Assembly: GCA_004020315.1 (NCBI GenBank)
Contig: SAQG01000047.1
Coordinates: 1-41,164, forward strand
Direction: 5' to 3'
Length of the DNA: 41,164 nt
Source of the DNA: Mesorhizobium sp.
GTDB taxonomy: Bacteria; Pseudomonadota; Alphaproteobacteria; Rhizobiales; Rhizobiaceae
The notes under the pieces were generated by a model. That model was given only the letters and a program-made list of their open reading frames with translations, did not search any database and was not told where the DNA came from. Each line of letters starts with the position of its first letter. Position 1 is the first letter of the stretch. This document shows positions 33,287-41,101 of this stretch, piece by piece. Both the position numbers and the translations under genes were made by a program.

Positions 33287-33751
33287 TCACAGTTCCTTCT
33301 CGGCGATCGGTTCTATGCCCATCGTAGTCTCGCCACGGCTGAAGGCGACCGCGAGACGGAAGCTGTGAGCTATGCGCAGTGCGCGATCCATAAACAACGC
33401 CGCAACCTCGGGTGGGCAAATGCGGTGCACGGTTGCGCGAAACAGCTTTAGCCAACGCCGGAAATGCGCCACTCCAAGGCCGGAGATCGCCAGGTGTGGC
33501 GGTAATGGCCGGCCTTCATAACGGGACGTCCGGAGCAGCGTAGCGGACCAGAAGTCGCACATCTTAGCCAGATGGCGCGGCCACGCCTCGGGCTGGATAG
33601 CGTCATGAAAGACGGGGCCGAGAAGATCGTCGCGGCGAATCTCATCATAAAAGCCGTGAACCACAAGACGGATCATGGCCTCGTCAAGCATGTCCGGCAA
33701 CGGGGCACCACCGATGATGATCGTTCTCTTGCTCCGACCATTCGCAGTCAT
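33287..33751 (-). CDS. Group III truncated haemoglobin
   Basis: About 154 residues from the ATG at 33751; a longer frame to 33859 has no support. The globin core reads IRLVVHGFYDEIRRDDLLGPVFHDAI (with the distal-side Phe-Tyr), WPRHLAKMCDFWSATLL, and GVAHFRRWLKLFRATV, whose His is the probable proximal haem ligand. Group III members bind oxygen and nitric oxide tightly and are linked with nitric oxide or oxygen handling. It leads the minus-strand set followed by nsrR, a small membrane protein and DUF1858. Confidence 0.9.
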   Translation of the reverse strand: MTANGRSKRTIIIGGAPLPDMLDEAMIRLVVHGFYDEIRRDDLLGPVFHDAIQPEAWPRHLAKMCDFWSATLLRTSRYEGRPLPPHLAISGLGVAHFRRWLKLFRATVHRICPPEVAALFMDRALRIAHSFRLAVAFSRGETTMGIEPIAEKEL

Positions 33752-34039
33752 GTGCACGCTCTTGTTTTTCGAAGGCCCAAAGACCTCAAGATGATTTCCA
33801 CACTCAAACAGCTCCGCAACGCGCCGAGTGGAGTCGCGTCCACGATGGCGTCGATGCATTTGCTTTCAAAGGGAGCCGTTCATCGATATGGGTCGGAATC
33901 GCACCATAAAGAAACATTGTCAATATATCTTTATTGGCCAACCTTGTTGATGTCCGCAAATCAGCACGTATCACCCCGCGCAAGAACTGCCGGCGCATCG
34001 CATTGTCGTTAGCGGTGCGCCTTTGCGAGGCATCGCTCC
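33752..34039. other. Upstream region of the haemoglobin gene
   Basis: About 290 bases with no gene I can support. It should hold the promoter of the haemoglobin-nsrR set. GATGCATTTG at 33851-33860 resembles one half of the NsrR site (ATGCATTT), but no mirrored half follows. An AT-rich patch at 33908-33937 could be promoter elements. No FNR or NnrR box fits. Confidence 0.35.
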
Positions 34040-34220
34040 CAGGTTCCTGTCATGGCAGCCTTGATAGCAAAGCCGGCAGCCGTGGCTTGAGGGCAGTCGG
34101 CTGTTTATATGGGCGCGGAGTGCAGGCTCGCGGGCGGTATGCGCCGGAACGATATCAGCCAGCAGATGCGAAACATTGCGCGAGCGATGACCCCCCAGGA
34201 CATCGGCGAAGCTGCGGCAC
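34040..34220 (+). pseudogene. Relic of a c-type cytochrome gene
   Basis: From 34094 one frame reads QSAVYMGAECRLAGGMRRNDISQQMRNIARAMTPQDIGEAAA, which matches the end of small cytochrome c553/c4 domains (GQ..Y...L..F..G.R.ND....M..IA..LT..DI..AA). About 40 bases before, in another frame, CHG is seen as the end of a haem motif, but the first cysteine is gone (PGSCHG). Frameshifts and a stop lie between. Decayed beyond use; the match is by pattern, so the call is moderate. Confidence 0.42.
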
Positions 34221-34262
34221 GCAGCCCTGGTGACGCGAACGGTAGCATGCCCGCACGACACT

Positions 34263-34532
34263 CTATCGTTGGGCGGCCGCGTGCTGTAGCCGTGCGATCA
34301 GGTCGCGGTTGCGGCAATAGTCTGGCGGATCATCGGCTTGTTGGTGTTCGTCGAGCCAAGTCGAGCATTCATCCTGGTGCCCGCAGGAGCGGCAGCGGTC
34401 CACCGCCCGATTGGTGACGGCAACATGGTCCGGAACGACCTTCAATTGTTTGTCGACGCCGAGCTTCTGCATCATGCGGCCCATCAAGGCGGTCCTGGCG
34501 TCAACTGAAATCAGGTAGTCGAGAAAACTCAT
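34263..34532 (-). CDS. DUF6455 family protein
   Basis: An 89-residue soluble protein. Its second half holds four cysteines (CRSCGHQDEC, then DYCRNRD), which look like a small metal or cluster site; the first half is helical (MGRMMQKLGVD). The family is common in alphaproteobacteria without known function. GGGAG lies before the ATG. An FNR box at 34586-34599 is centred 60 bases from the start, so the gene is probably induced at low oxygen. Confidence 0.8.
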   Translation of the reverse strand: MSFLDYLISVDARTALMGRMMQKLGVDKQLKVVPDHVAVTNRAVDRCRSCGHQDECSTWLDEHQQADDPPDYCRNRDLIARLQHAAAQR

Positions 34533-34585
34533 GTCGTTTCACTCCCGTTTCCCGGCAGGTTATTGCCGTGCTGGCGACCGCTGCA

Positions 34586-34599
34586 TTGATCTCGGTCAA
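34586..34599. promoter_or_regulatory. FNR/FixK-type box before the DUF6455 gene
   Basis: TTGAT-CTCG-GTCAA, the same form as the hemN box, 54 bases before the DUF6455 ATG. It also lies just beyond the end of the frameshifted usp gene. Confidence 0.72.
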
Positions 34600-34657
34600 C
34601 AGGAATCCCTCTGATCGATGAAACTGGCGGGCTTGAAGTTTCTGATGCGACCGGTGG

Positions 34658-35469
34658 TCAATACGACATGAAACGGTTGATGCTGCTCTCTCCGATCAGC
34701 GTACGCGTTACGCCGCCGAACGCCCATTCGCGCAGGCGGCTGTGGCCGTATGCTCCGGAGACGACCAGGTCAGCATGGATCGAGCGCGCGAATGTCAGCA
34801 GACGATCACCATCAGCCTCGCCGGCGATCAGTTCGGTTCGCGCCTGATGCCGTGGTGTTCAAGAAAGACGGCGACATCGGCGAGGCTGTCACGGATGGTG
34901 TCGTCGCGATCGCTATGGATTGTGGCGATGACCACTTCGTTGGCCTTGGCGAGGAAAGGCAAAGCATCGGCCAGCGCCCGTCGTGCCTCCCGGGTGTCCT
35001 TCCAGGCGACCAGCACGGTTTTTGCCATGATATGCTCGACATTGCTTGCGGTGATCAGGACTGGCCGGCCTGTGCCGAGTACAAGGCTTCCTATCTCGAC
35101 GGCGCGATAGACATTTTCTCCCTCCCCGCCGCTGGTAACGATGAGGTCGGCGGCGCGGGCGGAGACGCTAAGAAAGGGAGTCGGGCTACAGACTTCCTGC
35201 CCCCATTCGCTGGTGATGGACGCAGGAACCAGGCTCTCGAATTCGGCACGCAGTTCGGCAAGCCGCTGTTCGATTTCTGCCCGCTGGATCTGCATGATCT
35301 CGCCTTCGTAGACCATGCCGTCGCCGGTCGCAACGAGCGGCGGGACGTCTGCAGCCGCCAGGCCGATAAGGTGAGCGCCGAAGCGTTCCGCAAGCTCGAT
35401 CCCCAACTTCACCATCGGTGCAGGAGATGCATCTACGGCCAGATTCACTATAATTGATTTGTAGGACAC
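34658..35469 (-). pseudogene. Universal stress protein (tandem UspA domains), frameshifted
   Basis: The frame from 35469 reads a UspA domain, then a second one (HIMAKTVLVAWKDTREARRALADALPFL...AVFLEHHGIRREPN) and stops at 34828. The expected rest follows in the next frame: ARTELIAGEADGDRLLTFARSIHADLVVSGAYGHSRLREWAFGGVTRTLIGESSINRFMSY, ending at 34658. One missing base near 34844, where GIKARTEL would read through, explains it. The lost part has the GxxGHSxxREWxFG nucleotide-binding loop. A sequencing error is possible; the rest of the gene is well kept. The full-length relative at 40118-40945 confirms the layout. Confidence 0.82.
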
Positions 35470-35534
35470 TGGGGGCGCCTTTCCCTGGAGCGTTTGAATG
35501 CGATGATGAAGTGCATCCGCCGGCGCTCGACGCC

Positions 35535-35548
35535 TTGATGCGAGTCAA
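35535..35548. promoter_or_regulatory. FNR/FixK-type box between usp and fixL
   Basis: TTGAT-GCGA-GTCAA, centred 72 bases before the usp start and about 124 before fixL. The spacing favours usp as the target. Confidence 0.7.
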
Positions 35549-35664
35549 AAATCCTAGCGAGCGAGTCGATCGCGACTGTTCGGTCTGATTGGTTTTTGCG
35601 TGTGCAGAAAGAGCGATGATGATAATTAGACTGCGTGGCGGGTTCGCTGATCAAAGGACATGAT

Positions 35665-37236
35665 TTGGACGACAAACAAATACGTGACTTGTCGACCGAC
35701 GCTCGCGGCGAAGGGCGCAGCACGGCCGAGCATGAGCGGCTCTCCCTGATGTTCGAGCAAGCCCCGGGGTTCATGACATTGATGCGTGAGCCGGGTCATG
35801 TCTATGAGTTGACCAATGCCGCCTATCAGCGCCTGATTGGCCAGAGGCAAGTAATAGGAAAGTCGGTACGCGAGGCGCTGCCCGAGCTCGAAGGTCAGGG
35901 TTTCTACGAACTGCTGGACCGGGTGTACGAAACGGGCGAGCCCTACAGGGGTCAGGGCGTGAAGGTCACCCTTCGCAACAAGGATGACGAGCCGGTCGAA
36001 GAGCGCATCCTCGACTTCGTCTATCAACCCATCAAGGCGGACGATGGCCGCGTCACGGCCATTTTTGTCGAAGGCACCGACGTCAGCGAGCTCTCTTTTG
36101 CAAACGCGGCCCTACGATTGCGCGAAGATCATTTGCGTTCGATCCTGGCCACGGTGCCCGACGCAATGGTCGTCATCGATGAACAAGGCAGTATTCAATC
36201 CTTCAGCACGGCTGCCGAAACGCTGTTCGGTTACCAGTCGAGCGAAGTCATGGGTCAGAACGTCAAGCTGCTGATGCCGTCGCCATACCGCGAAGAGCAT
36301 GATGCTTATCTGCACCGCTATTTATCAACCGGCGAGCGCCGGATTATCGGGCTCGGCCGCACCGTCACTGGGATGCGTAAGGATGGCTCAACCTTTCCGA
36401 TGGAGCTTTCCGTCGGAGAAATGCATCCTGGAACCGGCCGCTTCTTTACCGGTTTCTGCCGGGACTTGACCGAACGCTACAGAGCGGAAGCAAGAATACA
36501 GGAGCAACAGCAGGAGCTTCTCCATATGGCGCGGTTTACCGCGCTCGGCGAAATGGCTTCGACCTTGGCGCATGAGATCAACCAACCGCTCACGGCAATC
36601 ACGAATTACCTCAAGGGCAGCCGACGGCTTCTCGAAAAAAGCACGGAAGAGAACGCGCCGGTGCTGAGGGACGCCGTCGAAAAGGCAGCGGAACAGGCAT
36701 TGAGAGCCGGAGACGTCATTCGCCATCTTCGGGACTTCGTCGCACGAGGCGAAAGCGAGCGACAGGTCGAACGCCTGCCGGCGATCATCGAGGAAGCCTC
36801 GTCACTGGCCCTGGTCGGCGCAAGAGAAATAGACGTGCGCGTCAGCTACAAGCTCGATCCCGCCGCGGAACTGGTCTTGACCGACCGCATCCAGATTCAG
36901 CAAGTTTTGCTGAACCTGATGCGCAACGCGATAGAAGCCATGCAAGGTGTGCCACGCCGTGAGTTGCAAATCACAACCGTGGCTCGTGATGACGGCATGG
37001 CTGAGGTAAGCGTGATTGACACAGGCACTGGTCTCGGGCCGGACGTCTCCGCCCAGCTTTTCCAGCCGTTTGTCACCACCAAGAAGCAGGGCATGGGCGT
37101 TGGCCTCTCCATTTGCCGCACTATCGTCGAATCGCACGGTGGTCACATCTGGGCCGAGCCAATGCCGGCTGGAGGAACCGCTTTCCGGTTCACCCTGCGC
37201 ATCGTGCAGAAGGAAGAAGTCGCCAATGGCCGGTAA
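35665..37236 (+). CDS. fixL: Oxygen-sensing haem PAS histidine kinase FixL
   Basis: About 523 residues. A TTG at 35665 with AAAGGA before it is preferred; a GTG at 35635 without a ribosome binding site is the alternative. Two PAS domains: the first (about 30-145) is of unknown ligand; the second holds the FixL haem pocket, with the haem-binding His in PYREEHDAYLHRY and the Arg of IIGLGRTVTGMRKDG. The kinase part has His in ALGEMASTLAHEINQPL, NLMRNAIEAM, and GTGLG/GMGVGLSIC. No membrane helices, so it is a soluble kinase. It overlaps fixJ by 11 bases. Confidence 0.93.
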   Translation: MDDKQIRDLSTDARGEGRSTAEHERLSLMFEQAPGFMTLMREPGHVYELTNAAYQRLIGQRQVIGKSVREALPELEGQGFYELLDRVYETGEPYRGQGVKVTLRNKDDEPVEERILDFVYQPIKADDGRVTAIFVEGTDVSELSFANAALRLREDHLRSILATVPDAMVVIDEQGSIQSFSTAAETLFGYQSSEVMGQNVKLLMPSPYREEHDAYLHRYLSTGERRIIGLGRTVTGMRKDGSTFPMELSVGEMHPGTGRFFTGFCRDLTERYRAEARIQEQQQELLHMARFTALGEMASTLAHEINQPLTAITNYLKGSRRLLEKSTEENAPVLRDAVEKAAEQALRAGDVIRHLRDFVARGESERQVERLPAIIEEASSLALVGAREIDVRVSYKLDPAAELVLTDRIQIQQVLLNLMRNAIEAMQGVPRRELQITTVARDDGMAEVSVIDTGTGLGPDVSAQLFQPFVTTKKQGMGVGLSICRTIVESHGGHIWAEPMPAGGTAFRFTLRIVQKEEVANGR

Positions 37237-37840
37237 CGATCTTGTGCATGTGGTCGACGACGACGTCGACGTTCGCAAGTCGCTTGGTTTTCTTCTGGCG
37301 ACGTCTGATTTCGCTGTACGCCTATACGAATCGGCGTCGGTTTTTCTGGCCACAGCGACGGGCAATCTCGACGGCTGTATCGTGACGGACGTGCGCATGC
37401 CCGGCATTGACGGGATCGAGTTCCTGCGACAGCTCCGGACCCGCGGACATACGCTTCCAGTCATTGTCATGACGGGTCATGCCGATGTGGCGCTGGCTGT
37501 TCAGGCGATGAAGGAAGGTGCCGCCGATTTCATCGAAAAACCTTTCGACGACGATATTCTGATCGATGCGATCCGCTCTGCGTTGGGCAACCGCAACCAA
37601 GCCGATGCGACACACCCACAAAGCTCGGAAATCCGCGGCCGTCTGTCGACGCTGTCGGAGCGGGAGCGGCAGGTGCTGGATGGGCTTGTGTCGGGCCTGC
37701 CGAACAAGACGATCGCATACGATCTAGGCATCAGCCCGCGCACGGTCGAGATCCATCGCGCCAACGTCATGAGCAAGATGGCCGCGAGCAGCCTGTCGCA
37801 TCTCGTGCGCATGGCATTGATCGTGGAATCCAAACGTTAA
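37226..37840 (+). CDS. fixJ: Response regulator FixJ
   Basis: A 204-residue regulator. The receiver domain (1-120) has acidic residues at 11-13, the phospho-Asp in IVTDVRMPGIDG (Asp54 region), a Thr in VMTGHAD and Lys in IEKPF. The C-terminal LuxR-type helix-turn-helix reads LSERERQVLDGLVSGLPNKTIAYDLGISPRTVEIHRANVMSKM. FixL phosphorylates it at low oxygen; the usual targets are fixK and nifA, neither of which is in this window. The start lies inside the end of fixL. Confidence 0.94.
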   Translation: MAGNDLVHVVDDDVDVRKSLGFLLATSDFAVRLYESASVFLATATGNLDGCIVTDVRMPGIDGIEFLRQLRTRGHTLPVIVMTGHADVALAVQAMKEGAADFIEKPFDDDILIDAIRSALGNRNQADATHPQSSEIRGRLSTLSERERQVLDGLVSGLPNKTIAYDLGISPRTVEIHRANVMSKMAASSLSHLVRMALIVESKR

Positions 37841-38064
37841 GGCGAGTCACGGAGAGACATGCCGTTGTCTGCCGGGATCCTCTCAGGCAGCCAGTCGCGC
37901 CAGTGAGTCGGGTGGATGTCAACGCGTGCGCCAGTCGTGACGTTCTTCCAACCTTCCCGCCCCTTTGAGCAAGGGAAAACAAGCGCATGTTCGCCGTCCT
38001 CGTCGAGGACGGCGAGTTCGAGTTCACGACCGAACGGAGCGCTTGAGATTGGCTTCCACATCAT
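37837..38064 (-). CDS. Conserved-looking small hypothetical protein
   Basis: A 75-residue soluble protein (MMWKPISSAPFGRELELAVLDEDGEHALVFPC...) with the pattern W.PI..APF and a closing HPTHWRDWLPE, which I have seen in short rhizobial proteins of unknown role. It converges on fixJ with a four-base overlap of ends. A near-perfect FNR-type box is at 38099-38112. Confidence 0.65.
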   Translation of the reverse strand: MMWKPISSAPFGRELELAVLDEDGEHALVFPCSKGREGWKNVTTGARVDIHPTHWRDWLPERIPADNGMSLRDSP

Positions 38065-38098
38065 CCCCTAATGATGTGAGGAAGCGGCAGGTCCCGCC

Positions 38099-38112
38099 TT
38101 GATCTGGATCAT
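38099..38112. promoter_or_regulatory. FNR/FixK-type box, near-consensus
   Basis: TTGAT-CTGG-ATCAT, one change from the perfect palindrome. It is 35 bases before the ATG of the 75-residue protein, rather close for a -41 site unless the message has almost no leader. On the other side is only the end of a pseudogene. Confidence 0.55.
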
Positions 38113-38160
38113 TTTCCAAGTGGGCGAGAGCCAAACAGCAACGTGCCCGTCAACACCTAC

Positions 38161-38899
38161 TCATCTGGCCGTGTAGCCACCATCCACGAGATGATAGCTG
38201 CCAGTGATGAAGCTTGCGCCCCCGGAAAGGAGGAAGCACGTCAGTGCCGACACTTCGCTTGGACTTCCCAGGCGGCCGATTGGATGCAATGCGGCTAAAT
38301 GTCCAATCGGTTCCGCATCCAAATTCTTCGTCAGCAGAGGCGTATCAATGAACGCCGGCCCAACGAACATTCTGCGCAGCATACTCTATGGCCGCGACGT
38401 TTGGTAAGTCCACGAGCGCATGTTTGGTCGCCACATAGGCGCAGGCATTTTGCCAACCGACCGAACCGAGGATGGATGACATGTTGACGATCGCGCCTCC
38501 CCCCAAATTTCAGCATGGCGGCGATCTCATATTTCAGCCCATAGAAGACGCCGTTGCGGTTAACGTCCATTCCTTTGCCAGTCACCGAGTGGATAACTGA
38601 CCTTTGGCCTCACTAGGCCCGCCGATGCCGGCGTTGTTGACGGCGAGGTGCAGCCCACCGAACGTCTCAACCGCGAACGCAACCATCTGCTCGACCGAGT
38701 GCGCTTCTGCTAGGTCCACCTGATAGGCGCGCGTTGCCGGCCGCCCAGACGATCTGCGTCACCGTGCGCACTCTGGATGCCATGTCCAGATGCGCGGCGT
38801 GACTTGTGCCCCGCGTGAAGCCAGCTCAATTGCGATCGCAGCGCCGATACCAGACACGGCTCCGGTAACGATGGCGGTATTCCCTTCGGAGGCCTTCAT
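38161..38899 (-). pseudogene. Short-chain dehydrogenase (SDR) pseudogene
   Basis: The start is normal: MKASEGNTAIVTGAVSGIGAAIAIELASRGAQV, with the cofactor motif TGxxxGIG. The ending is also normal: PIGRLGSPSEVSALTCFLLSGGASFITGSYHLVDGGYTAR at 38161. Between them the frame is broken several times (near 38785, around 38600, near 38510 and near 38390), and the pieces lie in different frames. A functional enzyme cannot be made. Its tail is not far from an FNR box. Confidence 0.8.
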
Positions 38900-39032
38900 A
38901 TTGGTATTCCATTGTTTGCGTGCTTCTGGTGGAAGGCGGCGCATACCGGGAAATCGATCGCCATCAATCGCGCGAAATCATCTCTGGCCGTGAGGCCCAA
39001 GAGTGTCTCTAGCAACCGCACCACTGTTCTGA

Positions 39033-39046
39033 TTGCGCCAAATCAA
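39033..39046. promoter_or_regulatory. Hybrid half-site palindrome (TTGCG and ATCAA)
   Basis: TTGCG-CCAA-ATCAA joins an NnrR-type left half to an FNR-type right half with the correct 4-base spacer, between the cytochrome c gene and the start of the SDR pseudogene. May be a weak or decaying box; chance cannot be excluded. Confidence 0.3.
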
Positions 39047-39110
39047 TTTCACGAGCGTTTGTTGGGCGTCTACTTTGCACCCGGACTACCTGCGTTGCCA
39101 ATCCCAACGG

Positions 39111-39461
39111 TCAAGGTCTTTGCAGGCTGCCAATATAGGCGATGATTGCCTCGATTTGGTCGGGGCTGGCAACCCACTCAGGCATATCCGGATGCCCGGT
39201 TGAGATGCCTTCGGCCAGTGCCTCCTCGAGATCAGTGAGCCGATAACGCTGCGAAAGTTTGCGAAGTTCAGGTGCGTCGGGATGGCTGCTCACGTCTGTT
39301 TGTCCAACCGCATGGCATCGCGCGCAATTGACTTCAATCAGTGCCCTTCCGTGCGCGATGGGATCGGCGCTCACCAACACGGTAGTTAGCCCAAGCACTA
39401 CAGCGACAATTGCCGCGTGGGCAGAATACACCGAAAGACAAGTCACCCACTTCAAACTCAT
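39111..39461 (-). CDS. Small c-type cytochrome
   Basis: A 116-residue exported protein: hydrophobic N-terminus (about 10-32) as signal or anchor, then a class I cytochrome c domain with CARCH (about 47-51) and axial Met in HPDMPEW (about 93). It probably carries electrons in the periplasm, perhaps to the cbb3 oxidase or to another acceptor. An FNR-like palindrome with a 3-base spacer lies at 39495-39507, 34 bases before the ATG. Confidence 0.88.
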   Translation of the reverse strand: MSLKWVTCLSVYSAHAAIVAVVLGLTTVLVSADPIAHGRALIEVNCARCHAVGQTDVSSHPDAPELRKLSQRYRLTDLEEALAEGISTGHPDMPEWVASPDQIEAIIAYIGSLQRP

Positions 39462-39494
39462 CGGGAATGCCTTTGCCCTCGAGTGTCTTTGGCC

Positions 39495-39507
39495 TTGATT
39501 CGATCAA
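39495..39507. promoter_or_regulatory. FNR-like palindrome with shortened spacer
   Basis: TTGAT-TCG-ATCAA has perfect half-sites but 3 instead of 4 bases between them, which should weaken binding. It lies between the phasin stop and the cytochrome c start. Confidence 0.4.
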
Positions 39508-39513
39508 AGTTCG

Positions 39514-39897
39514 TCAGGCCACCGTGCTTGCTGCCATGTCCTCAATCGTCGCCTCGGCTTGCCTGCGAACATGCGTCGCGATTTCCGAAGCAAGTCTGGA
39601 GCTAATCGAGGCTACCTTGCCGGCTTCCATTGCATATTCCGAGGTCGCGTTCTGAAGGAAGTTGCTGAGCACATCGAAAGCGTCGTTGAATTCGCTACCC
39701 GCGACGAGATCATCGACCATTTTGACATTCTGCTCGCAGCGGTGCTTCAGGAAAGATAGCGTCTCGACCTGATACCGCATCATTGCCTTGAGAGCGTGGG
39801 CCTGAAGGCCAGCTGCTGCGATGAGCAACTTCTGGCCATTCGTCGCTGTCGGCAAGGGCTGTAAGGCGAAGTGCGAGGACCCGGCATTGGTTTTCAT
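39514..39897 (-). CDS. Phasin-family protein
   Basis: About 127 residues from the ATG at 39897 (GGGAG before it). It is fully helical with the phasin pattern: LLIAAAGLQAHALKAMMRYQVETLSFLKHRCEQNVKMVDDLVAG..., FDVLSNFLQNATSEYAMEAGKVASISSRLASE. Phasins coat polyhydroxyalkanoate granules. A perfect FNR box at 39974-39987, 77 bases upstream, suggests induction at low oxygen, when reducing power is stored as polymer. Confidence 0.75.
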   Translation of the reverse strand: MKTNAGSSHFALQPLPTATNGQKLLIAAAGLQAHALKAMMRYQVETLSFLKHRCEQNVKMVDDLVAGSEFNDAFDVLSNFLQNATSEYAMEAGKVASISSRLASEIATHVRRQAEATIEDMAASTVA

Positions 39898-39973
39898 GGC
39901 GATTACTCCCTGTGGGGCCGTCGTGAACCTAAATGTTTGCCAAACAACACTAGCGGCCGTCATCGACTGGTCG

Positions 39974-39987
39974 TTGATCGAGATCAA
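39974..39987. promoter_or_regulatory. FNR/FixK-type box between phasin and usp genes
   Basis: TTGAT-CGAG-ATCAA is a perfect consensus palindrome in a divergent gap, 77 bases from the phasin start and 131 from the usp start. Confidence 0.85.
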
Positions 39988-40117
39988 CGACGCCCGGGAC
40001 CCTGACACAAATACGGAAGCGACCAGCACTATTTGAGTTCATTCGTTTTTGACGCGCATCAAGGCCCTTGGCCCGTTTTCGTGGCCCTCTTGCGCCAAGC
40101 GCGAAGGAGCTTGGGTG

Positions 40118-40945
40118 ATGGCTTTCAGGACGATTATGGTTCAGCTGGACATTGATGCCATCGCTGCACCGCGCGTAGCGTTCGCATGGGAGCTTGCAAA
40201 AATGCATGACGCCGATCTGATCGCCTTCTGCGCGGCTGAAGGGCATTTCGTTATGCCAAGGGGCATGGAGGACGGGGCTGCCGCACAGGCGATATGGCGC
40301 CAAGTCGATGAGATAGAAGGTCACTTGAATTGCCTGAAAGAGGAATTCCTCCGTACCGTCAACGGCAGCGACCGGGCCTCATGGCGGGGCGTAGTCGGCA
40401 ATCCGACCCAGCAGCTTGCGCTCAACGCTCGGGCCTCCGATCTGATCGTTGTCGGGCCTCTAATGCAGGATTTCATGATCGACCATCACCGGACCGTGGA
40501 TGCGGGCAGCCTGATTCTGTCCGCGGGCCGCCCCGTTCTTGTCGCGTCTGATACACTTGCGCCATTCAGGCCCGAGAGCATTCTGATTGCGTGGAGTGAC
40601 ACACGCGAGGCCAGGCGCGCCGTCGTTGACGCTCTGCCATTCCTGGTCGACGCTAGAGACGTGGTGATCGCCACCGTTGAAGGTGGTGGTGAGGTGACGT
40701 GCCGTGCCGGCGTGGAGGACGCGCAGCGTTTTCTGGCAAGTCACGGAGTGAAGGCACGATCCGAAGTGATGGATAGCCGCCAGTCAGCGCCGGCAGAAAT
40801 TCTTCTTCAGATTGGGCAGCAGATTGCAGCTGATCTCATTGTTCTAGGTGGTTATGGTCATAGCCGGGCTCGGGAATGGGCTTTCGGAGGCGTGACACGC
40901 TCTGTCCTTCAGGCTGGATCTTTCCACCGACTTTTATCGAATTGA
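40118..40945 (+). CDS. Universal stress protein with two UspA domains
   Basis: A 275-residue protein; the ATG at 40118 has AAGGAGC before it. The first UspA domain (about 1-140) lacks a clear nucleotide loop. The second (about 148-275) ends in LIVLGGYGHSRAREWAFGGVTRSVL, the ATP-type loop GxGHSxxREW. It matches the frameshifted gene at 34658-35469 along its length (SDTREARRAVVDALPFL against KDTREARRALADALPFL). The FNR box at 39974-39987 suggests expression at low oxygen. Confidence 0.9.
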   Translation: MAFRTIMVQLDIDAIAAPRVAFAWELAKMHDADLIAFCAAEGHFVMPRGMEDGAAAQAIWRQVDEIEGHLNCLKEEFLRTVNGSDRASWRGVVGNPTQQLALNARASDLIVVGPLMQDFMIDHHRTVDAGSLILSAGRPVLVASDTLAPFRPESILIAWSDTREARRAVVDALPFLVDARDVVIATVEGGGEVTCRAGVEDAQRFLASHGVKARSEVMDSRQSAPAEILLQIGQQIAADLIVLGGYGHSRAREWAFGGVTRSVLQAGSFHRLLSN

Positions 40946-41101
40946 GATCGCGCGCGCCGGCGCCGCACCTATGTAGGTCACGGAAACTCGACCCATGTAA
41001 GAAGCCTCCAGATGCTTTCCAAAGCACGCCGAGTTGAACTGAGCGATATGAAACGACGACCGACAGGATAGCCGAGAAAAGAAAAACAGGAGATCCCACC
41101 G

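Noticed and set aside
35596..35609. TTGCG-TGTG-CAGAA before fixL as an NnrR box
   Set aside because: The right half differs at two of five positions from CGCAA, and fixL is not expected to depend on nitric oxide.
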